This document shows positions 15,965-24,013 of a stretch of 46,859 bases of DNA, piece after piece. The notes below the pieces were generated by a model. It had not been told where the DNA came from, did not search any database, and saw only the letters and a program-made list of their open reading frames with translations. A program made the translations under genes and the position numbers. Source of the stretch: Bacillus sp. 2205SS5-2 (GTDB taxonomy: Bacteria; Bacillota; Bacilli; Bacillales; Bacillaceae_K); NCBI RefSeq assembly GCF_037024155.1, contig NZ_JAYKTS010000028.1:1-46859 (forward strand), read 5' to 3'. The stretch's first letter is position 1, and every line of letters begins with the position of its first letter.

Positions 15965-16030
15965 AGAAGCAACAAGTGCGAGCCCCCGTTGCTGTAAATC
16001 ATTAACATATTGGGAATTAAGTCCTGCTCT
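15965..16030 (-). pseudogene. Duplicate relic of the 3' end of the upstream membrane gene
   Basis: Bases 15965-16030 align with 14983-15045 (shared AGCAACA, CCCCGTTGCT, TAAATCA, CCTGCTC), that is, the C-terminus and terminator of the membrane protein gene. It suggests an old tandem duplication whose second copy has decayed. The rest of 15518-16139 shows nothing identifiable. Confidence 0.4.
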
Positions 16031-16139
16031 TAGTCAAAACCATTGTTATAAAAGAAGCAAGCCCACTTTCATTTTGTCTCACAAGTTCTAAAAATTTTAG
16101 ATCCACGACTAGTAAACAAATGTTACTCCTATTAGTAAC

Positions 16140-16886
16140 TTAAGACATTTTCAGTTGATAGGCTTCTTCAAGTATTGATTTTAAATTCTCACTTCTTCTA
16201 GAAATAAACGAAGTCCAAAATGTTTCTCCCATTTTTGCAAGTTGTTTAGGAGTATAGACACCCTTTTCAAAATTACCCCAACATCCATCTGTAGTTAATT
16301 TATCCCAAAAAATATAATCGCTAAATTTTCTATTTTCAGGTGGAACATCTGAACCCATAGATTCAAGGGTAACCAATTCTGGACATAACCACATGGCAGT
16401 ACATACAGATAATTTGCCTCCATGCATCTCATTTAATCCTTCCATCCCAGCCTCTTCTAGTGCTTCTTCCCAAGCTAAATGCCGATATGTAGTTATCAAG
16501 ATTATCTCTGGATATTTAAAATTCATATGTTTTACAAAAGCTGATTCCCAGTATGCTCCACCGTGTCCATTGCATAGGACAAATTTTTTAAATCCTTGTC
16601 TTTGTAAATTGACGATTATTTCTTCTAACATACTCGTGAGAACATTTGGACTCACAGTAACAGTGCCCTTACAGTTTGCATGTTCTTCAGATGTGTTAAA
16701 AGGAATAGTTGGTAATACATAAGCATTTAATGCTTCTCCAAATGCTTCGGCATACATTTTTGCAATTAACGTATCCAAATGCATTGGCAAGTATGGACCG
16801 AATTGTTCCGTTGCACCAACAGATACTATTGCAGTTTCTGTTCCACTCTTATCAATTTCTGTTGTAGAATTTTTATAACTTAGCAT
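16140..16886 (-). CDS. Creatininase-family amidohydrolase
   Basis: A 248-residue metal-dependent amidase of the creatininase/MftE superfamily. Metal-site motifs: VGATEQFGPYLPMHLDT (Glu, His, Asp), CNGHGGAYWES (the conserved NGHGG) and NEMHGGKLSV. The substrate is not known; the family includes creatinine amidohydrolase, formamide hydrolases and peptide-clipping enzymes. I chose ATG 16886 (MLSYKNSTT) because GGAGGTCATT precedes it; the frame is open to 16946 without a good site. It is a single gene between a decayed region and a repeat. Confidence 0.85.
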   Translation of the reverse strand: MLSYKNSTTEIDKSGTETAIVSVGATEQFGPYLPMHLDTLIAKMYAEAFGEALNAYVLPTIPFNTSEEHANCKGTVTVSPNVLTSMLEEIIVNLQRQGFKKFVLCNGHGGAYWESAFVKHMNFKYPEIILITTYRHLAWEEALEEAGMEGLNEMHGGKLSVCTAMWLCPELVTLESMGSDVPPENRKFSDYIFWDKLTTDGCWGNFEKGVYTPKQLAKMGETFWTSFISRRSENLKSILEEAYQLKMS

Positions 16887-16956
16887 AATGACCTCCACTA
16901 AAACACGCGTATTCATAACTTTTTTCTTCCCTTTAAACAATAACATAATTATTAAG

Positions 16957-17032
16957 GCTGTTTTCGCAAAGATTGTGGCTTTTCGAATTAGTCCCTATTT
17001 CGTGATGTAGAATGATTTCGGGCATCTTTTCG
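16957..17032 (+). repeat. Dispersed repeat module 1, copy D (complete, 76 bp)
   Basis: Starts GGCTGTTTTCGCAAAGATTG and ends TTTCGGGCATCTTTTCG; the best-preserved copy in the window. Confidence 0.75.
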
Positions 17033-17036
17033 CCTT

Positions 17037-17077
17037 ATTTTTGAGTACCAGAGGGACTGTCCCCCTGGTACTCAAAA
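17037..17077. terminator. Palindrome of the GGGACTGTCCC family with A/T flanks
   Basis: The arms TTGAGTACCAG (17041-17051) and CTGGTACTCAA (17065-17075) enclose AGGGACTGTCCCC, flanked by T-run and A-run. It could terminate in both directions. The same 30-odd bases recur at 32497-32529. Confidence 0.65.
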
Positions 17078-17082
17078 AAGGA

Positions 17083-17113
17083 GGGAATCACGAGGTCTGT
17101 CCCGGTGATTCCC
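17083..17113 (-). terminator. Terminator of the GH81 gene
   Basis: Stem GGGAATCAC/GTGATTCCC (17083-17091, 17105-17113) 16 bases behind the GH81 stop; on the minus strand it is followed by TCCTTTTTT. Confidence 0.7.
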
Positions 17114-17128
17114 TTTCATGGTTATTTA

Positions 17129-19807
17129 TTATTTGGTGAATCTTAGCCAATTTAGGTTTCCGAAATCTGTGGACGGCTCTCCTTTGAATACTAAATATAA
17201 ATCATGTACGCCAGAAGTATCACTAATTGTACCGGATTTGGTCTCCCATTGTTGCCAGCCTCCAGTATGTGTAATATCAATTTGACCTATGACCGAACCT
17301 TCCGGAGAGTCTAGTCTTAATTCCATCGTTCCTCCCATTGTTTGCGAAGCGACTCGTGCTTCAACCCCCGTAGCTCCATCACCAAAATCAACATTTTCAA
17401 AAGCGATATAATCTCCATCACTGATCCAACCTACATTCAGTCCACCATCTTCATCACTCGTTGCTTCTGTTGCGATTCCATTCATTAAATCAAAATCCTC
17501 TGCTTCTAGTCTTTCAAATGGTTTTGTCGAGGAATCTGGAACTGTTTCTCCATTTCCAGTGTAAAATTGATGCGGTTCAACCGTTACAACTTCTCCATCT
17601 GAAAATGTAACTGTTTTCTCTTCATCTGTCATATTATAGACCACATACGTTCTTACCGTATCCTTTTTAAAAACTGCGTAGAATGGGTAATTAGCTGTAA
17701 TAGTCCGGTCGACTGTTCCAACCGCATTTAGATTATGGATCCAATGATAGGTATTTGCTTTTGAATTTCCTCCTTCCGGTGAAAATTCACTTTGTCGATC
17801 GTTAAATTGTTGGATTGCATCTTCAGGATTTTCAATGGCACGGTACATCCAAATAAGGTCTTCCCATACATTCCAATTCGTTCCATTATTTTCTGATACT
17901 AACGCTTCATAATTTCTTTTCGTATATTCTGGAAAATGTGCTAAATATAGAGAAGCTCCGGTAATTGGTAACCAGTTAATCCCATGAACTTCCTCTGGAT
18001 TATTTGTCCACCAAACCGCATCACCAACAGTTTTCCCACCCCAAATCATACTCGCTGTTTCAGGTGTGAAACCAGGATCATGGTTCTCATTATGAACATC
18101 AAACCAATATTCATTTATCGCATTCATTTCTGTCGTGTATAAATAGATTCCTAAGTCACGTATCTCTTTATTCCCAGTAGCTTCCCCCCATAGAATAATG
18201 CCGGCCCAAGCATTCATCGCTTCAGATGAAGACTCATTATTATTCCCATCGAAGAATTTTGCATGTCCAGAAGCCCAAGAATGTCCAGCGTACATATCAA
18301 AGTTCCTCATGAAAGGAAAGCTCTCATCATTCCGATCCCAGTTAGCAATATCTTTAATCAATAATTCGACCATTTGACCCCATCTATCTTGACTTGCCCA
18401 GTTTTTGTCTACACGAGCGACTTCAGCAGCAGCTTTAATATAGTAACCATAATGGAAGTGATGGTCATTCATTTCTTCTACAGAACCAAAGCTATCAGGA
18501 TATCCTAATAACGTTCCCCAATTTTGATTATAGTAAAATAGACTTTTATCCTTTAGGTTTCCATTAGCATCACTAGCAGAAAACCAATCCTCTAACCCTG
18601 TAGATATTTCTTGCCTAAACTGATTTGCAGCATCACTATCTCCAACCTGTTCTGCAATTGGTGCTAGTGTAGCAAGTTTACCTAACTGCTTTCCATACCA
18701 ATACGTATCAGGAGCAGAATTCTCTTCGTTTTGAGCTTCATCGATATAGCTAGCTAGAGTAGATTTATCATATGTTCCTAAATCAGGAAGGGATGGCAGA
18801 ACCCCGTTAAACACCATACTCGTAGTAAATGATTCTCCTTCTGCTACCTTCATTTCTCCACGAACAGATGGATACGTATAGTCCAATAATGGCTGGTTCG
18901 TATTTTTCCATTGATGCGGATAGAGAGCAAATATTGTCCCTTTAGTATCTCCTTCTTTTGCCACTGTTTCTATTGTATAAACTGTCTTAACTTGACTTGT
19001 TGCCTCTTCAAATTCCCAATCTACTTTTGTGTCTACAACATGCGAGTAAGCATACTTCTTGAATTTCTCTAATGTTTCAACAGAATTATCCGGAAGTACG
19101 GCTATTGAAAAATAATTTTTTCCGTTTAGATTATTGGTTAAACTCTTGGTTCCTATTCCAGACCAAGTGGAACCTTCTGGGCCAAATAAGGCATAATGAC
19201 TACCTTTCTCTGTCGTGATTCCTAGAACTTTACTATTTTCATCTCCAGACCAAATACTCGGTGGAATGGACGGAAAAGTGATGCTAGGGTTCCCTTCCTC
19301 ATATGTGGCAAAAACATATGGAGAACCATGACCGTAAGTAACCGACAATGATTTAGAGCCTTCTTTATATTGGTTTGTCACAAACCAGTCGCTGAATTGG
19401 TCAACATTTGTACTTTGAAATGAGCTAATTTCTGAATGACCAAGAATGAAATCGTCAATATCATTCATCCACCCCTTAGTAAATCCACCTAACCCTTCAA
19501 TACTATTACTAGGGTTATAGACTCGAAGACCTTCTGCTTGATTGATCATGGCTAATGGATGCGGATATTGAGCATTAGAGTGTTGTTCCCAAGCTGTAGA
19601 ACTCCACCAATCGTTTGTAGGCATTGCTCCTGTTACATTATTTGTCTTGTAAATCGTCGGTTGCACATCATTTACACCTGCAGGCTTTATCGTAGAATAG
19701 CTACCAGCCCCTAAATTCACTTCTCCAGCGAATGCAGTTACAGTATATGGGATAATGACCCCCGCAGTAAGAATTAAGGTAAGGATTGTTAAAGCAATTT
19801 TTTTCAT
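17129..19807 (-). CDS. Secreted GH81 endo-beta-1,3-glucanase with C-terminal CBM6-like domain
   Basis: An 892-residue exported enzyme. Signal peptide MKKIALTILTLILTAGVIIP ending near TAFAG. The GH81 catalytic region spans roughly residues 30-720: N-terminal beta-sandwich (AMPTNDWWSS), then the alpha-barrel with EMNDHHFHYGYYIKAAA (catalytic Asp) and NNNESSSEAMNAWAG (the two catalytic Glu of the ESSSEA motif). A short beta domain follows (YAVFKKDTVRTYVVYN). The last 130 residues (FERLEAEDFDLMNG ... GGLNVGWISDGDYIAFE ... DLYLVFKG) form a family 6 type carbohydrate-binding module. It would degrade laminarin, fungal wall glucan or callose outside the cell. Start ATG 19807, site GGAGAGGAGATTTAA. 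Confidence 0.93.
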   Translation of the reverse strand: MKKIALTILTLILTAGVIIPYTVTAFAGEVNLGAGSYSTIKPAGVNDVQPTIYKTNNVTGAMPTNDWWSSTAWEQHSNAQYPHPLAMINQAEGLRVYNPSNSIEGLGGFTKGWMNDIDDFILGHSEISSFQSTNVDQFSDWFVTNQYKEGSKSLSVTYGHGSPYVFATYEEGNPSITFPSIPPSIWSGDENSKVLGITTEKGSHYALFGPEGSTWSGIGTKSLTNNLNGKNYFSIAVLPDNSVETLEKFKKYAYSHVVDTKVDWEFEEATSQVKTVYTIETVAKEGDTKGTIFALYPHQWKNTNQPLLDYTYPSVRGEMKVAEGESFTTSMVFNGVLPSLPDLGTYDKSTLASYIDEAQNEENSAPDTYWYGKQLGKLATLAPIAEQVGDSDAANQFRQEISTGLEDWFSASDANGNLKDKSLFYYNQNWGTLLGYPDSFGSVEEMNDHHFHYGYYIKAAAEVARVDKNWASQDRWGQMVELLIKDIANWDRNDESFPFMRNFDMYAGHSWASGHAKFFDGNNNESSSEAMNAWAGIILWGEATGNKEIRDLGIYLYTTEMNAINEYWFDVHNENHDPGFTPETASMIWGGKTVGDAVWWTNNPEEVHGINWLPITGASLYLAHFPEYTKRNYEALVSENNGTNWNVWEDLIWMYRAIENPEDAIQQFNDRQSEFSPEGGNSKANTYHWIHNLNAVGTVDRTITANYPFYAVFKKDTVRTYVVYNMTDEEKTVTFSDGEVVTVEPHQFYTGNGETVPDSSTKPFERLEAEDFDLMNGIATEATSDEDGGLNVGWISDGDYIAFENVDFGDGATGVEARVASQTMGGTMELRLDSPEGSVIGQIDITHTGGWQQWETKSGTISDTSGVHDLYLVFKGEPSTDFGNLNWLRFTK

Positions 19808-20259
19808 TTTAAATCTCCTCTCCAAAATAGATCGTTTTCCTTTTTTAAGTACTTTGACAATGAAAAAACCTTTATAGATAGACAACTTATTCAGTAAATA
19901 GACTTGAAGATATAAAAGCCTGAAGGTTTATTTAAAAAAATCTTAGTCTTAAGATGAAGATTCTCCCCTTCTGAGGGATTACCATCCAAAAGAAGATGTT
20001 TAAAAACACCTGTCCTGTCCTCTTCTCTCTCCAGTTATATTAAAATAAGCTCTCTTTTAAATTTCCTTCTACAGCCCCCTTTCAAATCGATCATAATCTT
20101 ATTTCCTTAAAAAGTTTTTGATGATTTTTATTGCTTATGTTAGTAATCTAACTTTACGGTCTAAGTCAATTCCTTTAATTTATGAGAAAATGGAATTTTT
20201 CATATTGGCTTTCACGAGATACACCATCAATTAAGCTGATATCATAATCTTATTTCATT

Positions 20260-20277
20260 ATCGAAACCGGTTTCGAT
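20260..20277. promoter_or_regulatory. Perfect LacI/GalR-type operator
   Basis: ATCGAAACCGGTTTCGAT is an 18-bp perfect palindrome with the central CG of LacI-family operators, about 450 bases upstream of the GH81 start. No LacI-family gene is in the window. ATCATAATCTTATTTC occurs twice nearby (20089-20104 and 20241-20256). Confidence 0.6.
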
Positions 20278-20325
20278 TTAGGCCAAAAATAGAACTTTTC
20301 TAACTTTATGTTCTTTCTTCAATGA

Positions 20326-20537
20326 TTGTTAGTAACTATAGACAGGAAAGCCGCACCCCTCTAAGTGATCCAGTACTGTTTGATTGATCGAAACCTCTAT
20401 AGTGATTGGTTTTTGTACCTGTGCATTGGACCTTATTTCAACCAAATTCCAGTGCGGTTCGGTATTCTGGTGATTTTTCTAGGATTGAGTCGAAATTTTT
20501 CTATTGATTAAAGTAACTCCAGCCCCTACCAGATGAC
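20326..20537 (-). pseudogene. Unidentified gene relic upstream of GH81
   Basis: An in-frame run on the minus strand reads VGAGVTLINRKISTQS, TAG (20479-20481), then KNHQNTEPHWNLVEIRSNAQ and VQKPITIEVSINQTVLDHLE, ending FPVYSY. It has no start, and a frameshift is likely at its 5' end. The family is not recognised. Confidence 0.3.
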
Positions 20538-20559
20538 CTTAAAATATACGTCACTAATT

Positions 20560-20573
20560 TGAAAACGTTTTCT
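20560..20573. promoter_or_regulatory. cre-like CcpA site
   Basis: TGAAAACGTTTTCT matches the consensus TGWAARCGYTWNCW at every position. It lies far (about 750 bases) upstream of GH81, next to the unknown relic, so its target is uncertain. Confidence 0.5.
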
Positions 20574-20753
20574 TTTTATATTTCTACAAATTTCTTTAAA
20601 ACCCTTTATGTTTTTTTTTTTTGATAGTTCTACCGATAATTTTAGAGATACTCGATGAAAAAATAAAATGTCAGTCTTGAAATCCGCGACTTTCGCCTAC
20701 TTAGGAAGAGGTGTATGGAGAATAGGATTGAGGATCAAAAAAATACTATTTTT

Positions 20754-20983
20754 GCTTCTTCGCTATTTAGTATTTAGTTCAAACAACTATGTAGGTTTCA
20801 GAACTCAATCAATTATTCTTGTAACAGGTGGTGAATGCTGAGCGAGCAATTGAACTCATTCCCTTGTCCGGTTTGGTTTTTCGCTTGTTTTAATCAATAT
20901 GTAGAATCCTGACATTAAGCTAAAATGGTAGCATCAATTGAACCCTAGATAATTGTCTTGTCAACACTAAATAGCGAAGAGCC
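20754..20983. mobile_element. ISL3-type MITE, 230 bp, with 8-bp target duplication
   Basis: Inverted ends: left GCTTCTTCGCTATTTAGT (from 20754), right, read inward, GGCTCTTCGCTATTTAGT (from 20983). CTATTTTT flanks both sides (20746-20753 and 20984-20991), an 8-bp duplication as made by ISL3-family transposases. No coding sequence is inside. A matching single end lies at 40462-40487. Confidence 0.8.
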
Positions 20984-21130
20984 CTATTTTTTAATAAATA
21001 ATACAGTCACCAAATAGGTGCGAGGGCCTGTCCCCATTTTTCCAGTATTATCAAATAAGGTACAATATGTACAGTCAAAACTAGTAATTGAAACATACTC
21101 TAGTATTGTGTCACTTACGATTTTAAGAAA

Positions 21131-21209
21131 GGCTGTTATCGCAAAGATTGTGGCTTATCGTATTACCTCCGTTTGCTCGAAATAGCTACACTACGGGTCA
21201 TCTTTTCGT
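21131..21209 (+). repeat. Dispersed repeat module 1, copy E
   Basis: Starts GGCTGTTATCGCAAAGATTG and ends CGGGTCATCTTTTCG. Similarity to the longer copies may continue to about 21295 (ATACGAAGAGAGCC). Confidence 0.7.
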
Positions 21210-21311
21210 AGCAAAGGAAAATAGACGTAGAGAAATAACCTATCTTCATACAACAATTCGTCTTAAATCTACAATCAATACGAAGAGAGCCTTAAGAAAA
21301 GAGGTGAAATC

Positions 21312-21611
21312 ATGACTCATACAAACAAAATATTAACATGTGATTGCGGTACTAGATCACTTAAAAAACTTGTTAAAGAAAATTTCAAAAAAGGCGATCC
21401 AATTGGTGTTACATTTTTGGGCACTGACGTACTTTTAGTTGCAATCGGTGAATTCAGAGAACTCAGTGATGAAGCACTAGTAATCAAAAATATTTTTAAT
21501 TTACCTGGACAAGACTCAATCAGTTTTATTCCTTTAACTGATTTAAATAGCATTGAGAAATTAGAGAAGTTCCCTGATGACCCTTCCATGTTTACCATAC
21601 GTCCAAATTAG
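21312..21611 (+). CDS. Hypothetical protein (99 residues)
   Basis: Begins MTHTNKILTCDCGTRSLKKL; the core is beta-rich (PIGVTFLGTDVLLVAIGEF) and the C-terminus is acidic then MFTIRPN. A CDC pair near residue 10 could coordinate metal or form a disulfide. The AAAAGAGGTGAAATC site before ATG 21312 and a strong terminator at 21702 define a single-gene plus-strand unit. It recalls small spore-coat-type proteins in size and hydrophobic pattern, but no family is recognised. Confidence 0.75.
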   Translation: MTHTNKILTCDCGTRSLKKLVKENFKKGDPIGVTFLGTDVLLVAIGEFRELSDEALVIKNIFNLPGQDSISFIPLTDLNSIEKLEKFPDDPSMFTIRPN

Positions 21612-21701
21612 GCAAGCTTAAAGTATAAGGACGGGTTGAGACCAGTCAAAAAAAGTAGTTTAAAGAATGTGGCGCTTACATTCAATAATATAAAACAATT
21701 T

Positions 21702-21748
21702 GAGGGCAATCATCTACTTTTAGTAGGTGGTCAACCTCTTTTTTCTTT
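21702..21748 (+). terminator. Terminator behind the 21312-21611 gene
   Basis: GAGGGCAATCATCTAC pairs, with a small internal bulge, with GTAGGTGGTCAACCTC (21702-21738), followed by TTTTTTCTTTT. Confidence 0.75.
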
Positions 21749-21782
21749 TCGGGGGACAGAGGAACACTTGTCCGATTAAAAT

Positions 21783-21816
21783 CCAAAAAACCTGCAGCCC
21801 ATATTGACTGCAGGTT
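21783..21816 (-). terminator. Terminator of the 2H phosphoesterase gene
   Basis: Perfect 9-bp stem AACCTGCAG/CTGCAGGTT (21789-21797, 21808-21816) followed on the minus strand by TTTTT. Confidence 0.7.
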
Positions 21817-21863
21817 AAAAATGGCCAAGAGTACCGATCCCACAGTGCTCGACTACTCATAGG

Positions 21864-22415
21864 TCAGTCACACAAGGAAATGTCTAGATATTTTTCATAC
21901 CTTTGCTCTACAATATTTAATTGATAAATTCTAATGAAATTCACAACAAAATCAGGATAGGGTGTTAATTGTTTTTCCGCTAATTCTTCCATAGATTTCA
22001 GTTCTATTTTAGAGAGTCCGGTAGAAATATTGCCACCATAATTTTCTTTTCCTAATGTTAAATGAGGGACAAAATCCTCAAGTTCAAAATACTGCTTTAT
22101 TAATTCTTCTGAAGGAGAAATTTCTTGAACAATTTCCTTATGTAATTCATGTAAATTATGTGAGCTCACACTCAAATATAAAATAGTATCTCCAAAATAA
22201 GTTGGTTTTTCTAATGACACTTCAAATGGTTTGAATTTCTGACAAACCCTCTGTATTTTGTCTATCCACTTTTCTTCTTGAGTTAATCCTCCCTGGGCTT
22301 TCAATGTTATATGGGGTTCTACACCTAAAAAGGGAATCCACCTTCTTTGAAAATTCTCAATTCGCTCTAAATATTCTTCAGGCGGGACAATGCCAATAAA
22401 ATACTCTTCCTTCAT
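21864..22415 (-). CDS. 2H phosphoesterase / 2'-5' RNA ligase-like protein, YjcG type
   Basis: 183 residues with the two diagnostic HxTx motifs: PHITLK (His35, Thr37) and PHLTLG (His118, Thr120), each on a beta strand of the bilobed 2H fold. Members hydrolyse cyclic phosphodiesters or 2'-5' bonds in RNA or nucleotides in the cytosol; the exact substrate of the Bacillus branch is unknown. Start ATG 22415 after GGAGTGGGGAAGA. Single gene with its own terminator. Confidence 0.88.
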   Translation of the reverse strand: MKEEYFIGIVPPEEYLERIENFQRRWIPFLGVEPHITLKAQGGLTQEEKWIDKIQRVCQKFKPFEVSLEKPTYFGDTILYLSVSSHNLHELHKEIVQEISPSEELIKQYFELEDFVPHLTLGKENYGGNISTGLSKIELKSMEELAEKQLTPYPDFVVNFIRIYQLNIVEQRYEKYLDISLCD

Positions 22416-22740
22416 TCTTCCCCACTCCTTACTCTTGATTTCATGAGAGATCAGCAGACTGTTTATAGGATAGGAACCTTTCCCTAAATCAAACCTGCGC
22501 CTCAGCTATCACGGTGATCCTATTGTAATATAGCCCTACTCACTTGAAGCAATGTGAAAAGAAAATCGAATAATGTATACCGATAAAGTACCCATACAAT
22601 CAATCCGATTTCCTTATTTGTTTGCCCTCCATAATTCCTCTTGAACTCTCTTTTTATAACACCTTTATAAACATGCTCTATTTTTTCCAAAATAGTGCTT
22701 CATGGTCGCACAAAAATACATCTGCATTATTAGTGTGCCA

Positions 22741-23655
22741 TTACTTCTTAAGCAATTCTTCAACAAGTAATTGCGACTTTAATCCCTCAACACCATCTAC
22801 CATTGGCAATACATCCTGTTGAACACAATCAATGAAATGCTGAACGGCATCCTCAAAGCCGCGTTGTTTTAACGTCGTTTCCCACGAAGAAGAAGTAGTC
22901 GTCTGTTTGGCATTGTCTTTTTCGATTTCAGTTGTATTCATATTTTTCACCCGGATAATCGCTCCGTCAGTGACCATTTCTATTTGTTCAAGATTCGTTC
23001 CAGCTCTTCGATGCATAGCAGTGGTGATGGGAATACCTTGCCCTGATTGATAGTAATGCCGGGAATATAAAAGATGTTTCTCTTCATTTGTTTGTAAAAT
23101 CCCCGTTTGCAACTTAAGCTCTCCACCAGCCAGCCAACGGGCTGTATCTACTACATGCAGATAATCATCCAACATCGTGAAATGATAAGAATTTGGTCCA
23201 ATTCTGTCCATCCGATGCTTTTCAATATTAATCCACGCGACACCTTTCGTTTCTTCCTTTAATTTCACGTACATCGGAGCAAACCGTCGATTAAACCCTA
23301 CCATCAGCTTTCTACCCATTTTTCCACTTAATTCAACTAGTTTCTCCGCATCTGAAATCGTTGCTGCCAAAGGCTTATCAACATAGACATCGATACCTCT
23401 AGTAAGCAGCTCCGAAACGACTTCATAATGTGATTCCGTAGAGCTATGGACAAACACCGCATCACATTCTTGTGCCAAAGCGGGTAAGCTTGAAAAGTCA
23501 TTAATCCGATACTGATTGCAAATCCGCTTCCTTTTCTCTCGATTTGGAGAATAGGCACCCGCAAAGCTCCAATTTGATTCTTTCGAAAGGATAGGCAAAT
23601 AAGCTTTCTGCGCTATATCTCCAAGTCCAATCATACCAATTCTAGGTTTTATCAT
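22741..23655 (-). CDS. Gfo/Idh/MocA-family NAD(P)-dependent oxidoreductase
   Basis: An N-terminal Rossmann domain with RIGMIGLGDIAQKAYLPIL (GxGxxA-type dinucleotide site), the DAVFVHSSTESHYEV strand and the family motif VDKPLAATISDAEKLVEL (Lys of EKP/DKP); a C-terminal alpha/beta domain with FNRRFAPMY and MLDDYLHVVDTARWL (catalytic Asp/His region). It probably oxidises a sugar, inositol or related polyol; substrate unknown. ATG 23655 (MIKPRIG) is preferred over 23664 because AAAGGATGATCC then lies at good spacing. No metabolic neighbours hint at the substrate. Confidence 0.88.
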   Translation of the reverse strand: MIKPRIGMIGLGDIAQKAYLPILSKESNWSFAGAYSPNREKRKRICNQYRINDFSSLPALAQECDAVFVHSSTESHYEVVSELLTRGIDVYVDKPLAATISDAEKLVELSGKMGRKLMVGFNRRFAPMYVKLKEETKGVAWINIEKHRMDRIGPNSYHFTMLDDYLHVVDTARWLAGGELKLQTGILQTNEEKHLLYSRHYYQSGQGIPITTAMHRRAGTNLEQIEMVTDGAIIRVKNMNTTEIEKDNAKQTTTSSSWETTLKQRGFEDAVQHFIDCVQQDVLPMVDGVEGLKSQLLVEELLKK

Positions 23656-23680
23656 CTGGATCATCCTTTATTATGTATGT

Positions 23681-23715
23681 CTATTTTCGCAAAGGTTGGG
23701 TCTTTTCGAATTAAG
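23681..23715 (+). repeat. Dispersed repeat module 1, copy F (left part)
   Basis: CTATTTTCGCAAAGGTTGGG then TCTTTTCGAATTA; it sits just upstream of the oxidoreductase gene. Confidence 0.55.
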
Positions 23716-23980
23716 TGATGGGTGAATGTAGAAAAAATGAACGATTTTCATTCGGAGTTTTTTCTAATAGAAACATACCATTCTAAAAGAGCTTTAGGTA
23801 TAGAAATTGTCTCTAAAACTACTTCAAATAGTAATGTCCTCCTCTTCATCATAGAATAAAAGACAACAACTGTAAAAAGATTTTCTTAATTTTCGGAAAT
23901 AGTAGGGAATCATTGAGTTTCTAATCAATCTATAGATTTTACACATCCCTTTTCAGTGCATGGAAATTCCCCTCAATTAA

Positions 23981-24004
23981 GAAAAGAGTCAGTATAACTG
24001 ACCC
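23981..24004 (-). terminator. Terminator of the ECF/DUF4030 operon
   Basis: Minus strand stem GGGTCAGT/ACTGACTC (24004-23997, 23993-23986) followed by TTTTC, 10 bases after the stop. Confidence 0.55.
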
Positions 24005-24013
24005 CTGATACCA

